A stretch of 64,000 nucleotides of DNA from the NCBI GenBank assembly GCA_030374805.1, contig JARGSG010000195.1, forward strand, positions 682,001 to 746,000. The letters are read 5' to 3'. This document shows positions 30,301 through 39,232 of the stretch, one piece after another. How positions within the stretch are numbered: the first letter of the stretch is position 1; the number at the start of each line of letters is the position of its first letter. The stretch comes from Gracilaria gracilis (lineage: Eukaryota; Rhodophyta; Florideophyceae; Gracilariales; Gracilariaceae). The translations under genes and the position numbers were made by a program. The notes beneath the pieces were generated by a model, which saw only the letters and a program-made list of their open reading frames with translations, made no database searches and had not been told where the DNA came from.

Positions 30301-31580
30301 CCAAAAGTGAGACCAGTTGGCGCGTTGGCTAACTCCTCCAGCAAGTTGTACTTGCCAGAATGCTCTTGAAGCTTAGCGCGATTCGAAGACTTCCTCGCTG
30401 TCGGCTTCCGGGACTTCTGAGAGGACCTAGGGGCTCCTGTTGGCCTAAAGCGGCCAAGTTGCTTCCGTACAGCCGGCTGCGACGGGTTAAGCAACGACTG
30501 AATGCCAATGTGGTCGGCGGTTCTTTGCTGCTTCGGGAGAGCAACGCCCTCGGCGGTGCGCTTCGTGGCTGCCACCACCTCGTCATCAGCATCATAGCCC
30601 TCAGTCACAACGGAGACTTGACTTGGCTGCCCAGCCTGCTTGCCACCACTATTGCCCTGTCTGAGACGGTCTTCGGCTGCCGACTCACTACGAGGAGCTC
30701 CAACGGGGGGTCGGCGATCGTAAGCGGGGTCACGAGACCAGCAGGTGGCGATTGCATGACCCATCTTCCCGCAACGTTCACAACGGGTATTGCGGTGCGG
30801 ATTGAGACTGCAGCGCGTCGCCCAGTGGCCTGGTTGACGACAGTACGCACAAGTGCGCTCGCGATCGTCGTCACTTTTCTGAGGTGGGGCCTGCGTCTTC
30901 TTCATCATCAGTGTAAGCTGGGAGAGCTGCTCCGCGAGAAGATCGACCTTGTTCTGCAGAGGAGGCGACGGATCGCCCTGTTTCGGCCTCTGCATAACCT
31001 TCTTCGGCGCCGGCAGGACATGAAGAGCCCCGTGGGACTCCAACACGTTCCTACCGACCACAAAGTCCTTCACCAGTGCCTTCAGTGACTCGTAGTCGTG
31101 AGAGCCGCGGAACACAACGAATTGTGCGAGGTCGGCGTACTCCATGACGGCACGGCGGAGGAGACCAAACCGGGCTTTCGAATTGAACCCGGCTTTCTCG
31201 AAAGTTGCATCCATCTTCTTCAAGGAACCGAGAAGGTCCCCATAATCCAGACGCGCGGATGCAGCGCGACGAATATGTTCCTCAGGCTCCTCCTCGACGC
31301 CAAATTTATCCAAAAACGCGCGCTTCACGGCGGCATAGTCGGATGCAGCATTGTTGAGGACACCATCGGACGAAAACTGTTCGTAGTAGAACTCAAAGGC
31401 CTCTCCTTCGAGAAATCCTAGGAATTCAATTGCACGTTCTTCGTCAGTCTTTCCACGGGAGGCAACATTCTCGTAGAAGAAGAAGAACTTCCGGATATCG
31501 ACGTTGGAACCGTCAAAAGACGAAACTCCAGAGGAACGAATAGCGTTACTCCCTCCTCGAGAGTACCATGAGAACACCAT
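27318..31580 (-). CDS. Retrotransposon polyprotein (gag, protease, RT, RNase H parts)
   Basis: One long frame on the minus strand that starts just inside the 5' LTR. Order of parts: capsid-like region, zinc knuckles of the form CAYCRQPGHWATRC and CERCGKMGHAIATC, protease, a long acidic spacer rich in Asp/Glu, then reverse transcriptase (FCVDYRALNQIMKPDRWPLP; ARVYIDDVVIFSK) and RNase H (ETDASTRSLGAVL; CEKEALAVVFALKKFR). A single gag-pol frame is known in several Ty3/gypsy lineages. No integrase part is recognised. Treated as a fossil copy. Confidence 0.85.
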   Translation of the reverse strand: MVFSWYSRGGSNAIRSSGVSSFDGSNVDIRKFFFFYENVASRGKTDEERAIEFLGFLEGEAFEFYYEQFSSDGVLNNAASDYAAVKRAFLDKFGVEEEPEEHIRRAASARLDYGDLLGSLKKMDATFEKAGFNSKARFGLLRRAVMEYADLAQFVVFRGSHDYESLKALVKDFVVGRNVLESHGALHVLPAPKKVMQRPKQGDPSPPLQNKVDLLAEQLSQLTLMMKKTQAPPQKSDDDRERTCAYCRQPGHWATRCSLNPHRNTRCERCGKMGHAIATCWSRDPAYDRRPPVGAPRSESAAEDRLRQGNSGGKQAGQPSQVSVVTEGYDADDEVVAATKRTAEGVALPKQQRTADHIGIQSLLNPSQPAVRKQLGRFRPTGAPRSSQKSRKPTARKSSNRAKLQEHSGKYNLLEELANAPTGLTFGQLVRGDADDAKKDIRRILSGKASPRRVTFAETSMKGARLKVVPVKVYGTPAQALLDSGAIPNLMSSELAERLSLKPKPTDRQIRVANGDVALVRGTLRDVPVIFDSVRVPLEFLVIERPPFDLIIGFPTLEAMQACIDISTQEVKMVYDGSPILLGLDYERAGIDEFVPISGTDSEDFTSDSDEERYGFPSEGDSLFASMEEDEVFFDGHALGPEVTLVTLGGDRPTMNPDGSHDSDHDNQEEQVGDTSQDPESRAAELVGLRQVGARAPPPPPLTTGERALEQLRDLAINDNRRYEDAEATEDEDESDEEDEDEGEDEDEDEDDDDEDTEDEVGEVNPALHVPFEPHPVVFEDPGLTVPIRDEVLLLPRRDEEEPDRQDVLYIKVKRRHLGHPGAPFPSVTTDSLPFGAEGELLQDDFGGMNIYFPQNQISAPVEYHIPGGNDASSGSRDFNGVQNGFQTSEDGPASPGQGQNGRETPAVPHGLVLASESDVCVAHEVEYSLQDTVASDEHGCAFDRRDFPPDTDQKQVILDRLSHLPGTVQQKLFSVLCATDIVAWSLYDLRPSGVPVLHDFEITDNTPIRSRLRRLPPKHDEVVRKEVHKMLAAGIVRPCSSAWSFPVVIATKKDGKPRFCVDYRALNQIMKPDRWPLPHMDQIFDDLGGCSFFTTLDLFSGYWQIGMSPRCKEMTTFVCRQGTFQFEVMPFGLMNAPSTFQRLMDSILGRIAFARVYIDDVVIFSKTMEEHVHHVSEVLKLITSHGLKLKISKCDFAQPKIHLLGHVIEASGVSVDMKKIEAIQDAPLPSTTTELRSFLGLASYYRRFIKGFSQTSAPLHAATTGKKRLEFTPEMREAFEELKRKLVSPPVLAFPDFDASFRVETDASTRSLGAVLTQKKEDGMFHPVQYASRTMNKSEQNYSVCEKEALAVVFALKKFRIYLLGSKPFQLVTDHQALRYRFQKKDVRGRHTRWLDLLALYEFEILYCSGTGVFDTSVK

Positions 31581-32412
31581 TTTGGTAGAAGAAATGGTGC
31601 GGGTGATGACAAACCCAAGGGCGGGGGGACACAAACAAAAAGTAAAGGGGACACAACGGAAAGTGCTCTCGAGAGTACCAGCCCAACACGCTGCGTAGCG
31701 ATAGTAGGCAAGAGTCCGTAGTAAACACAAAAAGTGCACAAAGTAGCAACGACGAAGCTGAGACGTGTAGCAAGTAGAAGCCACAGCACGACCAAAACTA
31801 TAGGTCTAGTGCTGGCAGGAACAGACACGAAACGACAACAGAAAAGCAGAAGCTCCCTCTCGCAGGACCGAACGTAGGTCACTTGCGGGGAACGACACTT
31901 CTAAAGCTGAAGCACAAGACAGACCCAAACAAGGGGTATTGCAATTCAGACCCTCGTCGGGAGAAAGCGGGAGACCAACCGCCAAGGGGGGAAGAAAAGG
32001 CTGAAGAGGGGGGGAGAGAAACGACAAAAGGGAGCAAGACAGAGTTTGCTGTGAAGGATGGTGGGGGGTCGTCGAGAAAGGGGAAGTGGTCTGGCCTGAG
32101 TTGGTCAGGGGGCGACCAACTCGGCCCTTTTATACGCAATTGAACCTTCAAAACTAGACTCTAAACGCATTTCTACTTTCGATAACCAATGAGCTGGTCA
32201 CTACTGCAACATATTCCCCGTCTCTGCCACTCACCGCGGAGGCAGTGGCGCTTAAGTAGACAGGGGGAGCCGGCGAGGACCATGCGGTTCACTCCCGTGC
32301 ACCATGCGTAGAAAACTAAAATATCCATAAAATATCCAAGTAGAGAAACTTGTAGAATTACACTTGTGTCCAACACGTGCACCGCACACGCTGCACGGAA
32401 ACACGTGCCACA
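31569..32412 (-). repeat. LTR (5' LTR in the element's own direction)
   Basis: 844 bp, TG...CA ends, near-identical to 26405-27251. In the element's direction the internal sequence starts with TGG directly after the LTR, as expected of a tRNA primer-binding site. Confidence 0.93.
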
Positions 32413-32417
32413 TCAAG
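32413..32417. repeat. Target-site duplication, right copy
   Basis: tcaag directly after the right LTR, identical to 26400-26404. Confidence 0.9.
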
Positions 32418-34137
32418 GTCAAAGCTATCGACGGTGAAACGGTTTAAAGGGTTAAGACGGACACGGCCTTTTACGTGCAAAGTCGCGCGCCGATGCTGGG
32501 CCATTTTAATGTGTTTAAAAAAAAAGGTAAAAAAAGGCGGCAACAGCTTCTGCTGGCCACAAGCAGCGGCGGCCACTTTTCAAACGACAAGATATTAGCG
32601 CAGCAGCCGGGACTGGTGCGCTATTTTTAAGTTTTTCAACAAGGCTCACAGCCAAAAATTGGATCGGAGACGATGCTCGGACCGCCACTGTATGCGCGCT
32701 GGTGCGCTTTTTTTGGGCGCGCTGTGTTCCCAACGGTACAGTACACCGCCGGGGCGGTACCACCCCACCGCAGTGGCGTTTGTGCACGTGTGGCCGTTTT
32801 TTTCGCAGCTGTTTGGTTAAAGCGCCCAAGGGTAAACTGACGTTGTTCTGTTTTCTAAGCCATCCGTTTGACCGGCGCTGTTTGTGCGGTGCTTTTGGTA
32901 CCAACGGTAACGCTACCTTCGCCTGCCTGTTTGCCCGTTAAGCTGTTTTGCACGTGGCAGTGTGTTTGTTGTTGTGGTGGTGGCGGTGGCACCACCGTGG
33001 CGGTGGTTGCTTGCAGCGCCGAGACGAGAGACACGACGTGCAGCGCGCACGCGAGGCGGGAGTTGCTGCAAACGCTGTCCAGTGGACAGCGACGGGTGGA
33101 CGGCTTGCGCGGCAGCGCGCTGCATTTCCCGCCCTCCGTTTCAGTGGCGCATTCCCGAACCATGCACTGTTAGCGGCAGTCAAACGAGAGACGACGTTTG
33201 AGTGCAAATGATTTGCTCATGAATGGCGGGGGAGGAGAGGGGGGGGGGGGGGTAAGTTAATTGCAGTAAGGTAAAGGTGAATTGACACAAGGGAGGAACA
33301 ATGAGGTGCGAGCCAAGTGGCGCCACGCTCACCGCGCGCGCGCTTTTGCAAGCGCTTCCAAGCGCGGCTTGAACGCAGTGTGAGCAAATAATTTGGGCGA
33401 GAATGATTTGCAATTTCAAACGGTCGCAACGCGCAAAACAGCGCCGCCACGCGCGGCCAAACAGCGCCCCAAAAAAAGGGGCGCGGCGCCGAGCACGGCG
33501 CGTGGCGGACGCGCAAGCAAGTGCGGCGTGCAAAACGATTGGCCGCGCGAGCGACCACTCCCTCAGCGTGTCACCCGCTCAGCGAGCCACCTCAACGACG
33601 CTCGCTGCCACGGCTCTACGCCGCACGTGCCGCGCACGCGCGGGTGTCATTCTCTCAAAAATGCTCTCCATTTGAGCGCTGTTAGCGAATTGTGGTACGC
33701 AATGCAACCGCCTCTCCTGCTGCCGCGTGCTCTTCTGCTCTTCCGTGTCGCGCTCGCGCTCGTGCGCTCACCGCCCGTTCGCCACTATTTCAGCGCCGCT
33801 TCTTCCCACCGCTGCCCGCCGTCCTTCTCGTCTCTCTGACCACCCCCCCTCTCTCCATCCCCTCTTACTCTGTTTTCGATCTGCTTCTCTTCCACCCTTT
33901 TCGTTGTTCTTCGCTCACCGCCCCGATTCCGATTGTTTACCGTACCACAGCACCACTCGCTCCCCCCGCGTTCTCTTTCCCCTGTCCCACTGCTAATCAT
34001 CCAACCGCTGCATCCTGCAGTAACACACACACAAACGCACTACTTGGCAACTCTCCTCCATCCCCCACCCCTCTCCCCCCTCTCCCACCCCACTCCCCTA
34101 CCGAACTCATTAACTCAACCGCCAAAACTAATCAACA
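32418..34137. other. Upstream region of the PH-kinase gene
   Basis: 1.7 kb between the LTR element and the kinase start, with no gene. The distal part is GC-rich, with A runs and a G run (near 33240). The last ~450 bp before the ATG are strongly pyrimidine-rich (C/T tracts 33830-34100), a likely 5' leader. Frames here are Ser/Pro/Arg-rich readings of low-complexity DNA. Confidence 0.6.
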
Positions 34138-35502
34138 ATGGTTGTTGGAAGCATCAACATCGCCAACCACCATCTCCTCAACAAGCACCAGGTCCCGCGC
34201 CTCCGGTACACCCACCAGGAGACGCTGGTCGGCGTGCTTGGCGTCAAATCCAAGCTCTTTGGCGTCCGTCGCCGCCTGGTCCGCCTCGACCACGGCCTGC
34301 TCACCATCCGCCCAGAGGACGACGACTGCGGAGAGCCCATTGCCTCCGTGCGCATGTGTGAAGCGCACCAGGTCGTCGTCGACTCGGTCAAGAGTACCGT
34401 GTCCATCCGCACCTCCCCCAAGGTCGGAATCACCCTCGTCTTCAAGCACGATGCCTCGCTCATGCATCTGTGGACCACCACTTTGAAGCGTGCCTTGTCC
34501 CTCAGACTGGACAAGTACTACAAGATGTGTGACCAGATCGGCGAAGGTCACTACGCCAACGTGTACGAGGGCATTGATCGCCGCACGGGATGCAAGGTGG
34601 CCGTCAAGGTCATGCCGAAGAAGCAGGAGGAGAAGAAGGCTGCCCTGTTTGCGGCCAGAGAAGCCGAACTGGTGCGCACCATGTGCCACAAGAACGTCGT
34701 GCGCACCTACGATGTGTTCGAAACCTCCACGCACCTCTACGTCGTCATGGAGTATGTGGAGAAGGGTACCCTCCTGCAGTTCTTGGGCGGCGGCAAAAAC
34801 CGCGTCAACGAGCGCAATGCAAAGCGCATCGCTCGTCAGCTATTTAGCGGCGTCGCCTATCTGCACGAGAACGACATCATCCACCGGGACCTCAAGGCTG
34901 ACAATATCCTCGTGTCAGCCGAGGGGATCGTGAAGATAGCCGACTTTGGACTCGCCCGACGCATCGACAGCATGGGCTCGTCCGAATTCTGCCTCACCAG
35001 CCTTCTGGGCACGCCTGCTTACTGCAGCCCGGAAGTGGTCTCGCGATCCAAGTATGGAAAGCCGGTGGATATTTTTGGCTGCGGCGTGTTGTTGTATGTG
35101 GCTTTGTCCGGCAGCTTACCGTTTCGTGGTGAGACACCAGAGCAAATTTTCCGAAGCATCGCGAAGGGAAAATTCAGCTTTCCCGAGAAACGCTGGCACA
35201 TGATTTCGGAAGACGCACGTAACCTTGTGGCTTCTTGTTTGAGTGTTCGCCCCGGTGAGCGACCGACCGCACATCAGGCGCTTCATCATCCTTGGCTGCG
35301 AGTGCCCGACGACAGGCAGAATGATAGGCCGGTTTCGCCCGTTCCATTTGTGCGCAACGGGTCGGCAAGGGCTCCGGCTCAGCATTCCAACGGCTCGCCA
35401 CGCTTGCAAAAGGTGTTGTCCACTCCTTCCTTCCGCCGCGCTCAAAGTGGAAGTGTTGATGACTTGCAGAAGGAGAGGGTGAAGAGGAGGAATGGTATGT
35501 GA
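34138..35502 (+). CDS. Ser/Thr protein kinase with N-terminal PH-like domain
   Basis: 454 residues, one exon, ATG in an AACAATGG context. Residues about 20-120 look like a PH domain: QETLVGVLGVKSKLFGVRRR, a run of beta-strands and a final helix LMHLWTTTLKRALSLRLD with the characteristic Trp. Residues about 127-385 are a complete kinase domain: glycine loop GEGHYANVYEG, VAVKV lysine, HRDLKADNILV, DFG in KIADFGLARR, a TPAYCSPEVV activation-segment end and the late PFRGETPEQIF. The kinase is of the CAMK type. PH-kinase order resembles protein kinase D or AKT, in which the PH domain recruits the enzyme to membrane lipids or restrains it. The C-terminus is a basic, Ser-rich tail. All catalytic residues are present, so it should be active. 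Confidence 0.85.
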   Translation: MVVGSINIANHHLLNKHQVPRLRYTHQETLVGVLGVKSKLFGVRRRLVRLDHGLLTIRPEDDDCGEPIASVRMCEAHQVVVDSVKSTVSIRTSPKVGITLVFKHDASLMHLWTTTLKRALSLRLDKYYKMCDQIGEGHYANVYEGIDRRTGCKVAVKVMPKKQEEKKAALFAAREAELVRTMCHKNVVRTYDVFETSTHLYVVMEYVEKGTLLQFLGGGKNRVNERNAKRIARQLFSGVAYLHENDIIHRDLKADNILVSAEGIVKIADFGLARRIDSMGSSEFCLTSLLGTPAYCSPEVVSRSKYGKPVDIFGCGVLLYVALSGSLPFRGETPEQIFRSIAKGKFSFPEKRWHMISEDARNLVASCLSVRPGERPTAHQALHHPWLRVPDDRQNDRPVSPVPFVRNGSARAPAQHSNGSPRLQKVLSTPSFRRAQSGSVDDLQKERVKRRNGM

Positions 35503-36082
35503 GCATATGAACTACTGTGATGTTGGAAATGATACATCGCGCACTTATTTTTTTTGAGCAGTGGTTGTGTCGGTGAATCGAGCACACTACTTCTATGTCG
35601 TGAGACGACAAGCAATCTGATTTCCCAAGTTGTAACGTGGTCGCAGGTGTATATCTATGTTGTAAATGTTCTGCACTAAAACAGCTTTGTGTTTATATTC
35701 ACTTGAAAAACTTTTGTGTCATGCTGAGCCCGTTCTCTCCCCCATAGTCGTTCACGACTTACACACAGAACAGTATGTGTACCAACGCCAACGGTACAGT
35801 GAAGTCATTCCAACACGATTCCAGGTTTACCTTCATGAACTTGAACTGTACGGTGTCCTGTTCCCCCACATGGTCGACAGTGAATGGCGCAGTTTGATGC
35901 AGGTGCTCACAGAGTACTGCTCAACATTGCTGAGTAGTACTCTGTGAGCACCTGAGTCAGCAAAGTATCGTGTTCCATTTGAGACTGGTGGGACTACTAC
36001 TACATTATGTGGGTCCATAATGTGGACTCAATATCATGATACTGGTTGTAACCGAGTTTCACATGTACAATAAACCGTTGCT
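35503..36082. other. Convergent 3' intergenic region (kinase / MECR) with strong hairpin
   Basis: 580 bp between two gene ends. A plus-strand frame at 35666-35947 (93 codons) has protein-like composition in its middle but no recognised family; it runs into the hairpin at 35900-35954. Confidence 0.5.
35900..35954. repeat. Hairpin: 24-bp arms, 7-nt loop
   Basis: Arms 35900-35923 and 35931-35954 are reverse complements except for one G-T position, which would pair as G-U if the plus strand is transcribed; the outer 19 bp are perfect. The loop is acattgc. It lies 398 bp after the kinase stop and 129 bp after the MECR stop (opposite strand), so it could be in the 3' UTR of either. Confidence 0.92.
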
Positions 36083-37199
36083 TTACTCCATCATAGCTAC
36101 GAGCTTTCTATTAATCATGCCCCCCTGTTGAATGGCCGCTGGGAGTTGGTCAAACTTGACGCGCTGAAGCCATGCAGTAAGCTCGCCAGACTCAATCATG
36201 TTTGTGAGGTCGATGACCATACTCTCGATCTGCGCGCGGTCAGTTTGTTCCAGCCACTCTGGAAGTGAGAAAGAAGCACTCTTCAAGCTCTTGCTTCGTA
36301 GCGCCTTGGCGTCAGCCACGCCAGGACAGTACGTAACCACAGTAGAGCCTCCCGGCGCCACAGCCGCCAGTGCTGCGCAAGACGCTTCATCACCGCCGTT
36401 GATAACGAGCGATGGCTTAGGCATGTCCCTCATCACTTGATAGAAGCCCTCTGTTGTGAGGTACTGCTCGCCGATCACAACGGTTCCGCCCATGAGCTTT
36501 AGACGTTCGACGGTTGGGGCGTACTCTGCTGAAGGCGTATTGACAAATGATACGGTTTCAAGCCCCATGGACTTGGCAAGCTGCACAATGGCAGTGCCCA
36601 CCGGACTGGAGGCTGCGTTCTGAAGAACGACATCTCCCGGTTGCAGGTTGACAAAATCGCGCAGCAGCCTGTACGCGGTAAAAGGCGATGCCGAAAGCGT
36701 GGCCGCAAGCTCGACACGAATGTCTTGAGGTACAGGAATAACGTGCGTATAATCAATGACCGAAGTCTCACGCCACGTGCCCAACGAAGTCTTCGCACGC
36801 AGGAGGTTAGCACCATGCACAAAGCACTGAAGCATGTACGCAAAACGCCTTCAAAGCAGCACGCACCTTGATAGGAATAACAAGATCACCTTCAGAAATG
36901 CCATTAACGCCCACACCAGCGGCAGTCACTCTCGCAACGCCCTCCGTGCCCGCAACGGCAGGGAAGATGGATGGCGCGAACGCCGACGCCGCAGGACTGC
37001 CGGCCAGGGTGGCCAGATCGACGGGATCGACGCCGGCGGCCAGCCATTTGAGGCTGAGATCGCTGTCGGATGGCTTCGGTGTAGGCACCTCGTCGCGCAA
37101 AAGCACGGAAGACGGTAGCCCCGTCGATGTGAAGGTGTACGCGGTGGTTAGCGTGCGTGCGAGCCGCGTATGGCGCGGAAGCGCCCGCAAAGCGAGCAT
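36083..37199 (-). CDS. MECR: Mitochondrial trans-2-enoyl-CoA reductase-like protein (MECR/ETR1 family)
   Basis: Exons 37199-36867 and 36790-36083 with a 76-bp intron (GTGCGT...GAAG, branch-like tgctaac) give 346 residues. The junction restores GDLVIPIKTSLGTWRETSVI, the family's DWVIP...GLGTWR block. The N-terminus MLALRALPRHTRLARTLTTA is a typical mitochondrial presequence. Other family marks: FPAVAGTEGVARVTAAGVG, SPFTAYRLLRDFVNLQPGD and QNAASSPVGTAIVQLAKSMG (NADPH-binding, medium-chain dehydrogenase fold). MECR performs the last step of mitochondrial fatty-acid synthesis, supplying octanoate for lipoate. The Tyr that family members have in a G-x-Y segment just before the PAV-G-EGV motif is not seen here (GSPAASAFAPSIF instead), so activity is uncertain. 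Confidence 0.85.
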
Positions 37200-37601
37200 G
37201 GCGGGCGAGGCGCGGGGCGTCGATGGGAGACGATCGCGGCGCTGATTTCTAATCGGCTCGAGGATAATGCGATGATGCGCGTCGTACGCGCGAGGGTGGG
37301 CGATGGATGGTGGATGTGAGCAATGGCAAGAGGCTGTGCAGAGCTCGGAGGCGGAGTTTGTTTTTCGCTTAAAATTGGAAGGCTGGGACGAAGCCTTCGT
37401 TCGTTCGTTCGTCCTGACTTTGCCGCGCCGTGGAACAGCAGCGCTCGAGTCCACGCTGCGAGCAATGAAGAGACTCTGTCGTGCGCGTCGCAACGTAAGC
37501 GCAACGCGCCCCCTTCAGTGACTTCCGCAGTCAAAGCGAGCAGCACGAGCGCGGAAACGCTTTTATGACGCAGGAGAGCAGTCCACGTAGTCTCCAACGA
37601 A
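37200..37601. promoter_or_regulatory. Divergent promoter region, MECR / UCH-like gene
   Basis: 402 bp between two start codons on opposite strands. It contains a short (ttcg)n repeat near 37397. No gene; presumed shared promoter. No TATA or CCAAT box stands out. Confidence 0.5.
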
Positions 37602-38942
37602 ATGCCTTCCTCCCGCGCAGATGATGAGAATGGCCCGTCCGACATGGACAGCCAGTCGCCGTACCCGGCAAAGCCGTCGTCGTCGGCAGCGACACCGCTG
37701 GTAGCCACACCCGGTAGCACTCGTTCTTCCGAGTCGTCGCGCGAGGCGACCGAGGCTGACCGTCGTGTGGCGCGACAGCTTCTTTCGCAACGGGGCGCTA
37801 TGCAGAAGACGGGCTGGCTTCTTTTGCGCACCACAGCTCCAAACTTGACAAACGTGTTGCAGAATGCCGGCGCTACTGGACTTGCGGTTCGGCAACTGTA
37901 CGACTTTGCTCTGGATCGTGAATGGCTTCTTCATGCCTACATTTTGATGTATAAGTGGTCGCCGTATCGCGGGCGCACTTCACGATGGAACCCGAAGAAC
38001 GAACCGTTTGCAAAGCCTGATATGTATGGAAACCCTGACGCGTACGGAAAGGCCACTTCATCTCCCATGGAGGATGATTCTGCAAATGCTGGTGCAGAGA
38101 ATCTTTTGGTTTGCGGCCATGCTATGGACAATGCGTCTGCCACGCATGCGCTTATCATGGCGCTGATGAACATTCCTGAGAGAGGTGGTGGGGATCGCCA
38201 TCCGTCGTCCTCGGACAGAGGCGAGGCTGCCGAACCCTTTGATGTCGGTGATGATATTCGAACCCTAAAGAGCTTCTTGAAACCATTTGACCCGGTGATA
38301 CGTGCCGCATCTGTGTGTAGTTCGAAAGTTGTTCGCGACGCTCATAACGCCGCTGCACAGAGCCAGTATAGAGGGCATCCCGAATTGTTGGACGAGGACG
38401 GCAAAGTGCGAAGTTCATTGCTTGCGGAAGAATTGTGGATGTATTCTGTATACGTCCCTAGCAGCAGCAATGAATATGTTTATGAAATCGATAGCATGGC
38501 AGATGAGCCGCGAGTCGTTGCGTCACGTTCTATGCAACACAGGAATGACCATTTGAACTGGGCAGTATCAATGAGACGACCTTTGATGGAGCGAATCAGC
38601 ACGTTCCGGGAACATCAGACTCCCTTTTTGTTATTTGCTATCACAAGCGACATTCGTAACCCATCAGCGCCGCCTAAAGAACGCCGCAAAAGGCGCAAAT
38701 ATGTCAGCCAAATGTACCCGGAGGACAGAGACGGTTACATGGAATCAGATGATGAAGGAGAGGAAGAACTTGCTACAGATGAGCTGCGAAGAATAAGAGC
38801 TGTTCATAACTACGATAATTTTTTCATAGAGATGATGAAACTAATGGCTAGTAGAGGAGATATTCTGCATACTGTCCGCCATGAGGAGAATTACATATCA
38901 TCACAATCTACAAGTGACGAGGAGGAAGACGAGCAACTATGA
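37602..38942 (+). CDS. UCH37/BAP1-like protein lacking the catalytic Cys and His (pseudo-deubiquitinase)
   Basis: 446 residues. After a 65-residue disordered N-terminus, the UCH fold can be followed: TGWLLLRTTAPNLTNVLQNA with GLAVRQLYDF (usual W-x-I-ESDPGVFT...GVKGVQVEEIY), HAYILMYKW, then CGHAMDNASATHALIMALMN, the active-site helix. Family members read Q-V-x-N-N-A-C-A-T-Q there. Here the catalytic Cys is Ser179 (TCT at 38136-38138) and the oxyanion Gln is His173. The usual catalytic His before SYVP is replaced (LWMYSVYVP), while the Asp of the ELDG loop remains (YEIDSM). FDPVIRAASVC...RDAHNA matches the UCH37 crossover helix, and the C-terminal RIRAVHNYDNFFIEMMKLMA matches the UCH37 ULD. UCH37 works on proteasomes and INO80; this copy should bind ubiquitin or partners without cleaving. 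Confidence 0.8.
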   Translation: MPSSRADDENGPSDMDSQSPYPAKPSSSAATPLVATPGSTRSSESSREATEADRRVARQLLSQRGAMQKTGWLLLRTTAPNLTNVLQNAGATGLAVRQLYDFALDREWLLHAYILMYKWSPYRGRTSRWNPKNEPFAKPDMYGNPDAYGKATSSPMEDDSANAGAENLLVCGHAMDNASATHALIMALMNIPERGGGDRHPSSSDRGEAAEPFDVGDDIRTLKSFLKPFDPVIRAASVCSSKVVRDAHNAAAQSQYRGHPELLDEDGKVRSSLLAEELWMYSVYVPSSSNEYVYEIDSMADEPRVVASRSMQHRNDHLNWAVSMRRPLMERISTFREHQTPFLLFAITSDIRNPSAPPKERRKRRKYVSQMYPEDRDGYMESDDEGEEELATDELRRIRAVHNYDNFFIEMMKLMASRGDILHTVRHEENYISSQSTSDEEEDEQL

Positions 38943-39232
38943 TGGTCAGTGCGCGTAAGAGTCTGCGCGTAGAGCGTTTCTACTGTATGAAAACCAAGTC
39001 GAGTCATGTGTATCATTCTCCTAATCGTGTATTGTTTTTAAAGGTCTTCGCAACTTGTTAACACAAAGCTGCTTTCTATTAACGCGCGCAGTTAGGACAT
39101 TGGTCATTGAGAAAGAATGCGTTTTGCAGTTCATCGCTTCACATTATACACCGTGCACGAACTGCTTGTCCCGCACATTTGACGAGTCCCAGCCGACTAA
39201 AGGAGTCCGAAAATTGGAACTGAAACTCGATT
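38943..39232. other. Convergent intergenic region (UCH-like / DnaJ)
   Basis: 290 bp with no gene or repeat recognised; holds the two 3' ends. Confidence 0.5.

Larger units (their letters stand above)
26405..32412 (-). mobile_element. Ty3/gypsy-type LTR retrotransposon (young; looks incomplete)
   Basis: A 6.0-kb element read on the minus strand. Its LTRs (26405-27251 and 31569-32412) begin TG and end CA and are flanked by a 5-bp target duplication (tcaag). The interior holds a gag-type capsid region, two CCHC zinc knuckles (near 30745-30850), an aspartic protease with a Leu-Asp-Ser-Gly motif, reverse transcriptase with the Tyr-Ile-Asp-Asp motif (near 28100) and RNase H. I recognise no integrase part, so the copy looks incomplete (about one large break). 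By eye the two LTRs differ only in the length of two homopolymer runs, so insertion was very recent. The family assignment rests on the RT/RNase H sequence and would be settled by phylogeny. Confidence 0.9.

Noticed and set aside
26405-32412. Idea that the two LTRs are a simple segmental duplication
   Set aside because: TG/CA ends, a 5-bp target duplication, a gag-pol interior and a tRNA-primer-type sequence next to one LTR identify a retroelement.
33692-34486. A 264-codon plus-strand frame overlapping the start of the PH-kinase
   Set aside because: Ser/Pro/Thr reading of the pyrimidine-rich leader that continues out of frame into the kinase.
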